Part shown: piece by piece, positions 12,005-24,461 of the stretch | Layout of the letters: every line of letters begins with the position of its first letter | How positions within the stretch are numbered: position 1 is the first letter of the stretch | From: Cryptomeria japonica | Taxonomy: Eukaryota > Streptophyta > Pinopsida > Cupressales > Cupressaceae | Direction: 5' to 3' | Length of the DNA: 64,000 nt | Assembly: GCF_030272615.1 (NCBI RefSeq) | Contig: NC_081413.1 | Span: 721,512,367 to 721,576,366, forward strand | Notes under the pieces: model-generated | The model's input: only the letters and a program-made list of their open reading frames with translations | What the model was told of the DNA's origin: nothing | The model's database searches: none | Translations under genes and position numbers: made by a program

Positions 12005-13089
12005 ATGATGCTCAAGGAGGGTCCTAAGTTCTCTAAGGAGAACTACACCTTATGGTGTGGAAGAATGAAACTCTATCTAAGATCCCTAGGTGAACACTAT
12101 TGGAATGATCATAGAGTACAATTAACCTTTAGGGACTCTTACTCTAGACCAGATCAAGGAAAGACAAGATAATACTGCTGCTATGGATCTGATTGTTAGC
12201 ACTCTTTCAGATAATGAATTTTCTCAGGTACACAATTTGAAATCAGCTTTTCAGATATGGAATAAGCTGAAGAAAGTCTATGGGGGAGATCCTCATGTTC
12301 AAAAGACCTGGGTAGACAACTTGAGAGGAAAATATGATGAGATGAGAATGCAGGAAAGTGAAAACATAGAGCAGTATATTAAGAGGATAAAGGATGTAGT
12401 AAAATCCATTAAAAGTGCAGGAGGAAAGCTTGAGGAGGATGATGTGGTTAGAAAAATCCTGAGAACTTTGCTACCACAATATCCCATAATGGTCTCTGCT
12501 ATCCAGGAACTCAGATCCTTGGGAACAGTCAATGTAACTCTTGACTCACTGATTGGTAAGTTGACTACTTTTGAATTGAGCAATTATGACAACAACGTAC
12601 CAAAGATTGATGCTTCTTTCAAAGCATCCATGATGCATGCTCAAACAAGGATAAGGAAAGAAATTGGTAGTAGCTCTACTACCAGAACCAGTCATTCCCA
12701 TGAGAGTGACAATCTACTCTCTGAGGAACAGGAGCAAGATGAAATTGAAGCTCTACTGGCAAGAAGATTGCCAAGAGGTAAAGGTAAATACAAAGGTAAA
12801 CTACCCCTAAATTTCTTCTCCTGTAATAAGATAGGTCATATTGCTTCAGGATGCCCTGATAATGATAGAGATAGGAAAGATAATTTCAGAAGTTACAGGG
12901 ACAAGAGAAAGAAGGAATGTTATCTTCCAGAAGGAGTCACTGATGAAGAATTAGAGGGATCTGGTGAAGATGGGATTGCTTTTATGGTAGTAAAAGAGGA
13001 TAGCATAGAGGAAGGAGATATGGCATTGATTTCAAGAAAAAACCAGTGTGGAGAATGGGTGATTGATAGTGGCTACACTAGCATATGAT
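12005..13089 (+). pseudogene. Element C: copia gag (frameshifted)
   Basis: The first ATG pair after the primer site is at 12005, giving MMLKEGPKFSKENYTLWCGR, the usual start of this gag family (compare MMNKEG in B and MMKREG in H). The frame shifts once before 12183, and 12183-13088 continues with NKLKKVYGGDPHVQK, a UBN2-like core and the zinc knuckle CNKIGHIASGC (its first Cys replaced, FFSCNK). It ends at the protease motif WVIDSG. Gag packages the RNA in cytoplasmic particles. A second frameshift directly after the DSG motif uncouples protease from gag. Confidence 0.85.
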
Positions 13090-14565
13090 TGGTGACAGAA
13101 AAGAATTCCTCGGCATGGAGGATTGCAATGGAGGAATAGTGAGGTTTAGAAATGATGCCCCATGTGCAGTAAGAGGTAAGGGGTCTATAGCCTTGAATGA
13201 TAAGACAAATTGTGATGATTTCTATTGGGTAGAAGGATTAAAGTATAGTTTGTTAAGTGTTGCACAACTTAACAATAAGGCATATCGATTAGATTTCAAT
13301 GAAGGGATATGTAAAATAAATGACAAATCTGGAAGTCTGATTGCAACCGGTAAATAGTCAAGAGGCAATTTGTTTCATCTAGACACCACCATAGGTAATT
13401 GTCTAGCGGCTAAGGTAGAAGACAGCTGGTTTTGACACAAAAGATTGTGTCATGTTAATATTGATAGCATAGCTAAAGTCAGTAAGGCAAAATCTATTAG
13501 AGGTATGCCTAACATAGTAAAATCTTAAAATGCTATGTGCAAGGAGTGTCAACTAGGAAAGTTGACCAGGTCCAGTTTCAACAGTAAAACTTTCTCATAT
13601 GAAAGTGTGTTGGAATTAGTTCACACAGACTGGTGTGGTCCCATCAAAACCAAGAGTTTTTATGGAGACTGATATTTTATGTTATTTGTGGATGACTTTT
13701 CAAGAATGATGTTTAAGGCTTGAGTAGAAAGAGGAACTGGTAAGAATCTGAAGTGCCTGAGATCAGACAAAGGAGGAGAGTTCACCTCTCAAGAGTTCAT
13801 GAACTACTACGAGGAATAGGGAATCATGAGATAAATGTTTGGACCCAGAACACCTCAACAGAATGGAGTTGCTGAAAGAAGAAACATAACTATTATCGAT
13901 TGTGAAAGGAATCTTATGATACAAAAGGACATCCCACATATCTTCTAGAGAGAAGCAATAAGCACTAATGTATACACTTTGAATCGGATACAGGTAAAGA
14001 AGGGGACAAACAAAACCCCCTATGAATTATGGAGTGAATACTCACCTAATGTCTGTTACTTCAAAGTATTTGGAAGTAGGTGCTATATCAAAAGGGACAA
14101 GTACACTGGAAAATTTGACCCCAAGAGTGATGAAGGAACCTTCTTAGGTTACTCAACAAAGAGAAAGGCATATTGGTGTTTAAACAAAAGAACCGATAAG
14201 ATTGTAGAAAGTGAAAACATCAGAGTAGATGAGTACTTTGAGAAAAATGATCAAGATAGTAAGAGTGAACCAGAGGACTATAAAGGATTTGAGTAGAATG
14301 AACCGGTGGAACCTAGTGAAGAAGATCTTGTTGTAGTGGCTAATAAAGAAGCCTATGAAGTAGAACCAACACAACTGGTAGAAGAAGCTCCGAGGAGTGA
14401 GATGGTATTGGATAAATATGTAAACAATAATCACTCTATAGAAAATATCATCGGTGACAAGGATGTAGGAGTTCTAACCAGAAGAAGAGCAAGAGAGAAT
14501 GGGTGTATGCTCTCAATTTTTGATCCCAAAACAACAAAGGAGGCTCCAAAAGATGATGACTAGCT
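13085..14565 (+). pseudogene. Element C: protease tail, GAG-pre-integrase and integrase
   Basis: 13085-13357 carries NDAPCAVRGKGSIAL and YSLLSVAQLNNKAYRL, the GAG-pre-integrase region. The integrase follows with HKRLCHVN, CKECQLGKL, LVHTDWCGP (first catalytic Asp), LRSDKGGEF (second Asp) and NGVAERRN (Glu). It includes many stops and an internal deletion of about 50 bases after FSRMM. 13979-14296 and 14306-14563 are the C-terminal part, with KTPYELWSEYSPNVCYFKVF and the acidic tail before RT. The enzyme would insert cDNA into the genome; here it is dead. Confidence 0.85.
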
Positions 14566-14572
14566 GAAAGCC

Positions 14573-15412
14573 ATGGAAGAAGAGCTGGAGAAAATAGAGA
14601 AAAATGATACATGGACTCTAGTACCCAGACCGGAAAATAAAAATGTAATAGGCACCAAGTGGGTGTTCAGAAATAAGATGGATGAAACTGGTAAGGTGAT
14701 AAGAATCAAGGCAAGATTGGTCTGTAAGGGCTATGCTCAAGAAGAAGGTTTGCATTATGTAGAAACCTTCGTACCGGTAGCCAGGCTGGAAGGGGTCAAA
14801 ATTTTGTTGGCCTATGCTTCTTATAAAAGGTTTAAAGTATACCAAATGGATGTCAAATCAACATTCTTAAATGGGGTATTAGAGGAAGTATATATAGAGA
14901 AATCGGAAGGGTTTGCATCTGAAGATGGGAGGAATATGGTATGCAAGTTATAGAAGGCTCTGTATGGTCTGAAACAAGCACCGAGCACCTGGTATGAGAG
15001 GTTACACTCATATGTGCTAAGCATAGGGTTCAAAAGAACCAATGATAATAGTAACCTATATCTGAAGAGTGGAGCTACAGGAAAACACCTAATTGTTGAG
15101 ATCTTTGTAGATGACATCATCTTTGGGGGAGATGATGAGATGAGCAGAAGCTTTGCAGGACAAATGCAACAAGAATTTGAGATGTCCATGATTGGTGAGA
15201 TAAAGTTCTTTATTGGTCTGCAAGTCTCTCAATTAAAGAATGGTATCTTCATCAGCCAGACTAAGTACATGAGAGAAATTCTGAGAACTTTTGGAATGGA
15301 AGATTGCAAACCTGTTGGAACTACAATGGTTATATGTTGCAAGCTATCTAAACACGATGAGCCTAAAGAAGTAAATGAGATACTTTACCGGTCCATGTTT
15401 GGTAAGTTATAG
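14573..15412 (+). pseudogene. Element C: copia reverse transcriptase
   Basis: 14573-14953 opens with [20 protein letters not shown] and includes VYQMDVKSTFLNGVLEE. A stop (TAG at about 14951) then precedes [14 protein letters not shown], and 15014-15412 holds IFVDDIIFGG (active site FVDD), IKFFIGLQVSQL and REILRTFGMED. The frame ends with TAG at FGKL; related elements read on with QYAVHSR at this point. The domain is otherwise full length for copia RT. Confidence 0.88.
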
Positions 15413-16058
15413 TATGCAGTCCATAGTAGAGAAGACATAGCACAAGTTGTTTGGCTTGGTTGCGAGATTTTCTACAAACCCAAAAGAGACTCACATGATG
15501 GCAGCCAAAATAATATTCAGATACCTAAAGGGGACTGATGAGTATGGTCTCTGGTATCCACACAAGGGAGACTTCAATTTATGTCTCTTCATTGATTCAG
15601 ATTGGGATGGAAACATTGATGACCAAAAGAGCACCAGTGGAGGTGCATTCTTTCTTAGAGACAGGATTGTATCTTGGACAAGTAAGAAACAAAACTGCAT
15701 TTCTCAATCCACAACTGAAGCTGAGTATGTAGTTGTTGCAATCAACTGCACATAGATAGTTTGGATCAAGAAAATGTTGGAAGAAATACAACAAAAGGGA
15801 GTTGGACCAGTAATGATTCATTATGACAACACCAATGCCATTGACATATCCAAGAACCCGATGATGCACTCCAAAATGAAGCATATAGCCATCAAATATC
15901 ACTATCTAAGGGAACAAGTTCAAGAAAAGGAAGTGATGTTGGAGTACATACCAACAAAAGAGCAGGTGGATGATATCTTCACCAAGACACTAAAAAAGGA
16001 CACCTTTGACTATCTCAGAGGTGAGTTGGGGGTTATGCCCCTTCATTCAGTAAAGTAA
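15413..16058 (+). pseudogene. Element C: copia RNase H
   Basis: After a frameshift near 15440 the frame 15447-15755 gives FRYLKGTDEYGLWYP, then IDSDWDGNIDDQKST, GGAFFLRDRIVSWTSKKQ and EAEYVV. A TAG replaces the codon after NCT. 15774-16058 continues with HYDNTNAIDISKNPMMHS and EQVDDIFTKTL and ends GVMPLHSVK. The Asp/Glu residues of the copia RNase H are present. One frameshift and one stop break it. Confidence 0.87.
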
Positions 16059-16363
16059 GCAAGCAGGGTTCTACATCAATCTGGTACGATTTCAAGTTTT
16101 TAAAAAAAAAAAAAAAACTAGATTGATGAGTGTGGACTACTCTGGTTAGGGTAAGAAGTCTTGTAAGTGTTCAGAAAGGACTCTTTGACATTGTTGTCAA
16201 AGGGGGAGATATGTTTAGAGTTCTTGAGCATTGGCAGATATCAGTGATAGGGGGAGATATTCATCACTTAGGGTAGAATGAATGGACTGGTATTGAGATG
16301 AATAAACATGCATATAATTAGCTAGAGTTTGAAGTGTTTGCCATCAATGCCAAAGGGGGAGAT
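16059..16363 (+). promoter_or_regulatory. Element C: 3' non-coding region with two purine tracts
   Basis: A run of 15 A lies at about 16099-16113. A first purine block, GTTGTCAAAGGGGGAGATAT, occurs near 16192-16211. The polypurine tract proper, CCAAAGGGGGAGAT, ends next to the 3' LTR. The sequence TTGCCATCAATG just before it (16338-16349) pairs with CATTGATG inside the LTR (16429-16436). Confidence 0.75.
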
Positions 16364-17145
16364 TGTTGGATTGTTTGCATTGACAAAACCAGTCAATCTA
16401 GAGAACTGATATATGTGCTAAGGTTTGTCATTGATGTCTAACACTAACCAATGAAGTGGTATAGGTAGAGCGGTGTTGCTTTTCAGTAAGCAAAAGTGAT
16501 GACTTAAAAATACATGGGAACAACATTGGTATTGAATGACCAAAGGTTCATTCAGCTCAAGGAAAGATAAATTTAGTCAATCGGCATATCATTCTGGAAG
16601 ATCGGTCACTTTGGTGATGGTGAAGTCACAAAAGGTGAATCAGGCAAGAAAACTTGTTTGTTCCAACAAACTGGTAACTCTTTGGTAAACAAGGGAAGAG
16701 ACTTGGTGCTAGCACAACAAACCGACAATCAAAGGAAGAAATGGTAATATAGAAGTGTAGTGACATAGCGGTACACTGGTATGACAAAAGGAAGACAGGT
16801 GATCACCACAAATCTTGGAGCGGTGATCGGTGATTTAGTTGTGGTGGCAAAGGATGAGTTGGCAAGCTTGTGTCTACGCCAAATCATAGGTTGGTAAGGT
16901 CAACTTTCAGTTATCATGCAGTCAAACATAATTACATGTGGATTTTTTGGTTCACACTTATTTGGCTGAACACGACTCAGAAGTTGCTATCTTTGGGAGA
17001 TGCGTTGGCAGAATTGGGTGAACACTTGGCGAAATTGTTGTAAGGTGCACAGAGAAAGAGTGGGAGATTTTGAATTTAAAATCTTCCAAAATCTATGATT
17101 GGTTTGATTGAGGCAATGCCTGAAGGTATCGGCAAATATTGTATA
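16364..17145 (+). mobile_element. Element C: 3' LTR, first part
   Basis: It repeats 10272 to about 11065 and ends with GTATA (17141-17145), the target duplication of element H. The LTR resumes at 32012. Confidence 0.9.
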
Positions 17146-18557
17146 TGATAAATAATGATGAACAACAAATACCCCAACCGGTACTGAGAGGAGGGGGGGG
17201 TGAATTAGTAAAGGTAGAAAACTAAACTTTCACCACAACTTATCTAGTTAAAGCAATACCAACTGGCTCTCACCATTATTGAGCTTAACCATGGCAAAAC
17301 TAGTTAAACACAGTAAGACACCATAAACTAATAAGTCTGAACAGTTCAGATATGATCACTACTCGACATCAACTTCACCCATAAACATATGCAAGTGGTA
17401 TACCAGTATTACCATAACCCATTAACTCTACATGCATAATATTTCAACCAAATAATTCATAAACATCACATGAAAAATGCATAACACATAACACACAAAT
17501 TTTTCACGTGGAAACCCAAATGGGAAAAACCACGGTGGGGATGAATACCCACAAGCTTGTTTTGAACTCTTTTGAAGCTCACCCTGTTAGGAGCCAAGTC
17601 CGGTTAAAGACTTTACAATAAGGTTCTGTTAGGAACCGATCCTATTAGAGATCACCTAGTTAAGGGATGGCTATATAGCCTGTTAAAGGTTACCTCGCTA
17701 GAGGATTTGAAGAACTCAATGATCTTGAGTCACCTGGTTATAGGTTTTATAGTAAGCTTATTAAAGCTACTCGGTAAAGGGATTTTCCAACTATTGAAAT
17801 GATTAAAGGACAACAGGTAAAACTCTGATCTGATAACAACACTACATGCTAAGGAAAATCCTTTTCATATCCTCTACTCTACAATCACACTCTGTAGTTT
17901 CCCTCTTACCAGTCTGACAAGTATCAAGTATCTCATCACTCGGATACACACACACACAACATTTTCCAACAACTTTACAATAACAAACATCATCGACCTT
18001 ATAGACAATAGTTAGGTCGGTAGCATAAACCCTAAACCCTAAGCATCTTAGGTTTACAACATAAGCGGTCCAACCCCGACCGTCCAAACACATTGCATAG
18101 AGCATTACAATTTCAAAATAGATCACAAAACAATCTGCATCATTCATTCATCATCGCACATGGGAATTAGTAACCCATCATGCTCTCTTCTCATTCCACT
18201 AAGAAGAATGATCATTCTTGAGGTAGACTCAAAATGCGGTTGATCTTCTTATGCAAGATCCTCAAGAAAATCTTTCACGTGCACAAAGATGATGTGGCAC
18301 CTTGATCATATTCACATCTCTTAGCTAACTCATCACAGAGTATCATCAATTGCATCACACATGCTAGGTCAACAAACCGATAACCCTAGAGCTGAGACTA
18401 TTAACTGGTAGTCTCACTAAGTGAAACCCTGACACCAGTTCATTGCATCTCCTCATACCTCTTCATACGGATTCACTTGAACTTATTGACATCAATGACA
18501 ACATACATTATCATCATATCAACATGTTGGTTCATCATATGCTAATGATATCCAACA
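17146..18557 (-). mobile_element. Element H: 3' LTR
   Basis: On the minus strand it starts TGTTGGATATCATTAGC and ends ...TTATCA. It is paired with 30604-32011. The left part holds the GAGGAGGGGGGGTGAATT motif common to these LTRs and a CACACACACA run near 17949. Both copies contain a 101-codon open frame (17842-18147 and 31296-31601, minus); see rejected items. Confidence 0.92.
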
Positions 18558-18795
18558 ATCTCCCTATTTGGCATTGATGGCAATACTTAGTGTAGCATTG
18601 CAACTGTGAACATTATAATAGACCAGTGTATTTGCATCATCAAATATCTTCTCCCCCTTTGACAACAATGCCAAAGTGGAGGCATAAGCTTCCAAAGTCT
18701 ACTATGCTGGTCTCCCTAAGGAGTAGCATTCTTCAACACATCAATCCTGAAAGATTTGTCAATGTAGTACTTGACTGATGCAGAGCACACAACTT
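18558..18795 (-). promoter_or_regulatory. Element H: 3' non-coding region with polypurine tracts
   Basis: On the minus strand TTGCCATCAATGCCAAATAGG leads into the LTR; the G-run is interrupted by TA compared with the other elements. A second block, GTTGTCAAAGGGGGAGAAG, lies near 18652-18670. No gene. Confidence 0.7.
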
Positions 18796-19290
18796 TTAGT
18801 TGACTTCATGAAGGGACAAAACCCCTAATTCATCTCTCAAATAGGTAAATGTAGTCTTTGGTAAGGGCTTACTAAATATGTCTACTAGCTGCTCCTTACT
18901 GGAAACATGTTGTAGTACAACCTCTTTATTATGAACTTTCTCTCTTAAGAAGAGATAGTTAAGTTCAATGTGCTTAGTTCTAGCATGCAATACCAGATTA
19001 TTGGAAATATTTATTGCACTTGTGTTGTCACAAAATATGTTCACCGGTTTAGATACAGGTACCTTGAAACCTTCCAACACATGCTTCATCCAAATTGCTT
19101 GAGTGCAGTTCATAAATGTTGCCACATATTCTGCTTCAGCTATAGATTGAGAAGTATAGCTTTGCTTCTTACTTGTCCATGATACTAATCTTCCATCTAG
19201 AATGAACACTCCACCGGTTGTGCTCTTCTGGTCGTCCACATTATCGACCCAATCGGCATCGATATATACCTTGAGATTATAGTCACCATT
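18796..19290 (-). pseudogene. Element H: copia RNase H
   Basis: A 147-codon frame begins MDDQKSTTGGVFILDGRLVS and continues with SWTSKKQSYTSQSIAEAEYV, IFCDNTSAINISNNLVL and KEQLVDIFSKPLPKTTF, ending GVLSLHEVN. The catalytic Asp-Asn and Glu positions of copia RNase H are kept. It is in the same frame as the upstream RT end (19291-19620), separated by a stop after LWYP. Among the better preserved domains of H. Confidence 0.88.
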
Positions 19291-20280
19291 CTATGGATAC
19301 CACAATCCATATTCAATTGTTCCTTTCAGATATCTAAAAATTATTTTAACTGCTACCAAGTGGGATTCTCTTGGATATTTTTGAAAATGAGCTACTATTC
19401 CTAATGCATGAGCAATATCTGGTCTGTTGTGCACCACATAGTGCAGCTTACTGATCATTGACCAGTATTCCTTTTCATTCACCAGTGCTGAATCATCTTC
19501 CTTAGTTAGTTTACAGCCAATCACCATCAGTGTGCCAACTGGTTTGCTTTCCTCCATGCCAAAAGTCTTCAATACCTCTTTGACATACTTGGACTGGGTA
19601 ATAAAAATACCCTCTTTCATTTGCTAAATATGTAAACTAATGAAGAATTTTATTTCTCCTATTAAAGAAATCTCAAATTCTTTCTTCATTTCATCTGCAA
19701 ATGCATTACTCATTTTATCATTTCCTCCAAAGATTATGTCATCCACAAACACTTCACAGATCAGAATCTAATCACCTTCTGATTTCAAGTAGATGTTGCT
19801 ATCTTCACTTGTTCTCTGAAATCCAATCTTCATAAGATGAGAGTGTAGTCTTTCATACCATGCCCTAGGTGCTTGTTTCAATCCATACAGGGCTTTGTAT
19901 AATCTACACACCATATCACTATCTTTTGATAGGGCAAACCCTTATGGTTGCTCTATATACACATCTTCTTCTAGGATTCCATTAAGAAAAGTAGACTTCA
20001 CATCCATCCGATAAACCTTAAATCCCTTAAATGTTGCTAATGCAAGTAGCATTCAAACACTTTCTAGTCTAGCCACAAGAGAAAAAGTTTCTCCATATTC
20101 TTCTCCCTCCTCCTGAGTGTATCCCTTGCATACAAGCCTGGCCTTGTTTCTTACAACTGAGCCTTCTTCATTCAACTTATTCCTGAAGACCCATTTGGTA
20201 CCTATGACATTTTTATGTTCGGGTCTGGGCACCAAAGACCATGTTGTATTCTTTTCTATCTGGTCTAGTTACTCTTCCAT
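19291..20280 (-). pseudogene. Element H: copia reverse transcriptase
   Basis: 20053-20235 is the N-terminus ([16 protein letters not shown], then EYGETFSLVARLESV). The middle (19640-20050) is broken but shows the active-site sequence VFVDDIIFGG near 19728-19757. 19291-19620 is the end, with FITQSKYVKEVLKTFGMEE and IIFRYLKGTIEYGLWYP. It would copy element RNA to cDNA. Several stops are present, and the FVDD box is intact. Confidence 0.85.
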
Positions 20281-21812
20281 TGCTTTAATCCAATCTTCAT
20301 CTGTAAGAGCTTCTATGGAAGTCTTGGGTTCAAATTTAGAAATCATGCAAGAGTTATCCTTCACTTTTCTTCTTGCGAGTATCCTGCTCTTTATCTCCTA
20401 TGATTTTCTTTGGATCACGATGCAACTTCACATATCTGGGAATGACTCTAGCCTTATCTGCTATCTTTTGTTCTTCTTCTTCACTAACCTCTTCTTCTTC
20501 TCTTACTATAGCTTCTACCGGTATAGGAACACTAAGATCTTTACAAGTTTCTTTCTTAACCGGTTCCCAAAAAGCTATACCTGGTTCATCTTCTACTTCT
20601 TCACTACATGTTTCCTCAGGTTCCTCAAGGGATTCATCAACCTTGACATCGATGCTTTCAACAATTTTCCGAGTTCTATTGTTGTAGCACTTGAGAGCTT
20701 GTTCTTAGTGGAATATCCCAAAAATATTCCTTCATCAAATTTTACATCAAATTTGCTCAAATGCTCACCTCTCTTGATATAGCACTTACTACCAAACACT
20801 TTAAAGAAACTCATAGTGGGAGTTTTCCTAGTCCAATACTCATAAGGGGTTTTATCTTTGCCTTTCTTGATGAGTACCCAGTTCATAGTATAGACTGTAG
20901 TGCTCACCGCTTCTCTCCAAAAAGTGTGAGCAACCTTTCCTTGGATTAGCATTGTTCTAGTCGCTTCAACTATAGTCCTGTTACTTCTTTTTGCTATGCC
21001 ATTCTATTGTGGTGTCCTTGGGGCAAACAACTGCCTCTTGATATCATTATCTTCACAGTACTTATTGAATTTGTCAGAAGTGAATTCTTCTCCTTGATTA
21101 GTTCTCAAGCATTTTATCTTTTTACCACTTTCTTTCTCTACTAATTCTCTGAAAGCTTTGAACTTTCCAAACACTTCAGACTTGTCTTTCAAGAATGTGA
21201 CCCACATCATTCTTGAGAATTCATCAGTAAGAATCATAAAATACCTATCTCCCTGAATACTTCTAGTTTTCATAGGACCACATAAATCAGTATGCACAAG
21301 ATCAAGTAAATGTTCTGTTGAGAAAGACTTACCTTTAAAAGTTGAGGAAGACATCTTCCCAAGTTGACATTCTCTACGCAAATAATTCTCAGGCTTGTTT
21401 AGCAATGATAATCCTCTTACCACCTTGATCTTACTAGCTTTAACAATATTGTCAAAGTTCACATGACAAAGTATTCTATGCCATATCCAACTGTCATCAA
21501 ACTTAGCCATTAGACATCGACTTATCTTGGCATTCAACTAAAATAGGTTACCTCACATCTGCTTACCAATGGCAATAAGTTCACCACTCTTCCCAATTAT
21601 ACTATAGACTCCGCCTTTGAATTCCAGAACTAGTCCTTTGATATTCAACTGAGCAACACTCAACAGATTATGCTTAAGACCTTCTACCTAGTAGACATCA
21701 TCTGCACTGCTCTTTCCATTCAGTGAGATGGATCCTTTATCTTTCACCAAGCATGGTGCATCGTTGCCAAATCTGACAACACCTCCATCATATTCCTCCA
21801 GAGACAGAAACA
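20281..21812 (-). pseudogene. Element H: GAG-pre-integrase and integrase
   Basis: 21004-21537 (177 codons) holds WIWHRILCHVNFDNIV (His pair), RRECQLGKM (with Arg for the first zinc Cys), LVHTDLCGPM (Asp), RTNQGEEFTSD and a frame-ending APRTPQ. In RTNQGEEF the usual RSDxGGEF has lost its catalytic Asp (Asn-Gln instead of Asp-x). 20593-20952 is the C-terminal part, with KTPYEYWTRKTPTMSFFKVF. 21541-21812 is the broken GAG-pre-integrase, ending where element I sits. Non-functional. Confidence 0.85.
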
Positions 21813-23304
21813 TGATAGTTTTGATAATTAAAGATAAGTATAGATGCCAAGCTAATAAGATGAGAGGGGGTGGGGTGAATCATACAAACTTAATCTTCCA
21901 TAAAAACATCAAATTCAACCTCGGTAACATATACTTCAGTAATATAACCAAAACTGCTAAACATGCAAACTCAAAAGCATATAAACATCATAACACTCAT
22001 AACACTAGATTTAACGTGGAAACCCAAATAGGGAAAAACCACTATGGGATTTTTGACCCACTAAGAAATATACTCTTCTAGAGTATTCTCGGTTAAAAGC
22101 AAATCCTGTTAAAGATTACAAACACATTGCTAGATGTGATCCAGTTAAGGGATTTCCCTCGGATCTATTAGGATCTTCACCTTGTTAGAAGTGACCTTGT
22201 TAAAGGATTTCAAACACTCAATCAGAATGTCACCTTGCTAAAGGGTTTTACAAATAAGATTGTTAAGTCCACTTGGTTAAGAGATTTTCTGTCACTTCAC
22301 AAAATAACAGTAATAAAAATCTATCTGCAACTTCACATCTAAAATGCTAAAGCAGATTCTTATTTGCTCAATACAATATAGACATAGAACTAATCTTGTC
22401 CATCTGTTGGGCTCTATACTCTGTTATTCAAAATAGGTCTTCAAGCTTCTCTGCTTGGTAATCACTATGTAGCATCCGTATGCATACACTTGCCCGCATG
22501 CATTGTTTATCAACAGTTCCCTATTTATAAATAATTTGCCAACCGCTTAATCTCCTTGATCACATTTCCCATGATCAATCATAGCCATCAGATCTTCAAT
22601 CTTTGTCCAGGTTTAACGTATACTTCAATCTGAAAACATTTCACCCTACCTTGGAACTTGTGCTAGGGTATTGCGATTCAATCTAAGTTGTAGATATTCC
22701 TTCCGATTTTCCTTTGCCATAGATTCTTTAACAAACTTCATTCACAGCATACCAATTATTTAATCATAGCCAACTCATCAGCTTCCTTCATTAAATAATG
22801 CATGCAATCATTTAATGTATTTTGTTATTACTCGATTGCAACTCGATAAATACTAAACTTCACTCGGTAGACATTCTGCCTTCATTAACCGATAGCAATA
22901 ACCTTAGGGTTTACCGACTAGGTTCTTTGCTCAGTAACATATTATAGTATTAACCTTTCAATCAATAACATATGTAGGATATCAAAACAATCTAATCATC
23001 ATGATCTCATCATTGTCTAACTCAGTAATAGTTGCCCATTGAATAACTTATTCCTCCCCTTATTCATCATCTTCTATCTGTGTCTTTTACCGACATATTT
23101 ATACTCATCAAATCATACTTCTCAAGATATGGCAACATCATACTGAATTACAAAATCAATTTCTTGACATCAATGAGAAAATAATAATATTAAGACAGTA
23201 AACATCCTTGATCAGTTATATCCATAATCATCAACAACCTTCTCAATATCCTTATTGAAATGCCAACAATCTCTTATTGTCTATTATAATGCCAAATGCC
23301 AACA
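21813..23304 (-). mobile_element. Element I: 3' LTR
   Basis: 1,492 bp, paired with 27932-29442. On the minus strand it starts TGTTGGCATTTGGCATTATA and ends ...AACTATCA. Segments that I compared side by side differ by a few percent. The longer 5' copy has an 18-base partial duplication of TTGGAACTTGTG near 28775-28800 that explains nearly all of the length difference. Confidence 0.92.
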
Positions 23305-23684
23305 ATCTCCCCCTTTGGCATTGATGGCAAAACCAATTGATTTGACCTAATTGATTCGGATTGCTGTGAGATTCTGAAATGCTGAAATGCTCTCCTTCTG
23401 TCATCATAATTCTCCCGCATACATTAGTCTTCTCCCCCTTTGACAACAATGCCAAAAAGTAAAGAAATAAAACATAATTTCTTCCTGTATGAAGTGATTT
23501 CTTGTTGTTATGTGTCAACTTAGTCTCAGTCAGAGCATTTATGTCTTCAATTCTTGTTCCCTGTATTGTTTCCTGTATTGTTTCCTGCACACCTTTAGAA
23601 AACATCCTAAAGTGTGTAAATCAGCATCAACTCCTAAAAAGATATTCTGTAGAGTCATCGAATTGATGCTTTCACCGAACTTGG
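23305..23684 (-). promoter_or_regulatory. Element I: 3' non-coding region with polypurine tracts
   Basis: The minus strand reads TTGCCATCAATGCCAAAGGG then GGAGAT directly before the LTR. A second purine block, TTGTCAAAGGGGGAGAAGAC, lies near 23430-23450. I see no gene in the remaining 230 bases. Confidence 0.75.
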
Positions 23685-24461
23685 TCAGTGAGTAGAAGAT
23701 AGGGGTAGGATCCCTAACTTACTTCTGAGATACTCAAACGTGTCCCTTAGCAGTGGCTTTGTAAAAATATCTGCTATTCGTTCCTTTGTACTAACATACT
23801 TCAACACCACTTTCTTCTCTTGAGCTTCTTCTCTAAGATAATGATATTTGATAGAGATGTGCTTTGTCTTAGAGTGCATAACAGGATTCTTTGAAATGTT
23901 AATGGCACTAGTATTGTCATAGAATATAGTTACTAGCTCATTAACTTTCTCATTTATACCTTCCAACAATTGTTTGATCCATGCTATGTTGGTACAGTTC
24001 AATGCTGCAGCAATGTATTCAGCTTCTTCTATTGACTATGAAACACATCCTTGTTTCTTGCTAAGCCAGCTCACTAGTCTTTCTCCTAAAAAGAAAGCTC
24101 CCCCACTTGTGCTTTTTCTGTCATCAATGTTGCCCGCCCAATCAACATTAGTATAAACTTTTAAATCAAAGTCATTTCTTTTCTGATATACTAAGCCATA
24201 ATCTTCAGTGCCTTTCAAGTATCTAAAAATTCTCTTGATTGTTGTCATGTGTGTTTCTTTAGGATCTACAGAGAATCTTGCAACTATACCTACTGCATGT
24301 GCTATGTCTGGCCTGCTGTGAACAACACATTGCAACTTTCCAATCATGGATCGGTAAAGTGTCTTATCAACAGATGCAGATTCATCATTCTTTGATAATT
24401 TATAGTTGGTAGTCATAGGAGTACTTACTGGTTTTGAATCCTCCATTCCAAATTTCTTCAA
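23685..24461 (-). pseudogene. Element I: copia RNase H and end of RT
   Basis: 24036-24461 begins at KKFGMEDSKPVSTPM and runs through RIFRYLKGTEDYGLVY, NVDWAGNIDDRKSTSGGAFF and SWLSKKQGCVS. One TAG then interrupts, and 23685-24002 continues in the same frame with IFYDNTSAINISKNPVMHS and ERIADIFTKPLLRDTF. The catalytic residues (D in NVDW, E in the EAEY region, DN) are readable. It removes RNA from the hybrid during cDNA synthesis. One nonsense codon is the only break. Confidence 0.9.

Noticed and set aside
17842-18147. 101-codon open frame in both LTRs of H (also 31296-31601), Cys-rich
   Set aside because: The two copies differ at about 14 residues, which is what drifting LTR copies would give. 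No selection is evident, no known motif is present, and the frame is antisense to nothing functional. Probably chance openness.
20117-20782. 221-codon plus-strand open frame rich in Phe/Leu/Ser with apparent membrane segments
   Set aside because: It is the reverse complement of the H RT/integrase coding region; the hydrophobic look is an antisense artefact of acidic and lysine codons.
21728-22081. Plus-strand open frame at the edge of the I LTR (copy at 27993-28199)
   Set aside because: It lies opposite the LTR/pol boundary, with composition set by the LTR; the start differs between copies. A shadow frame.
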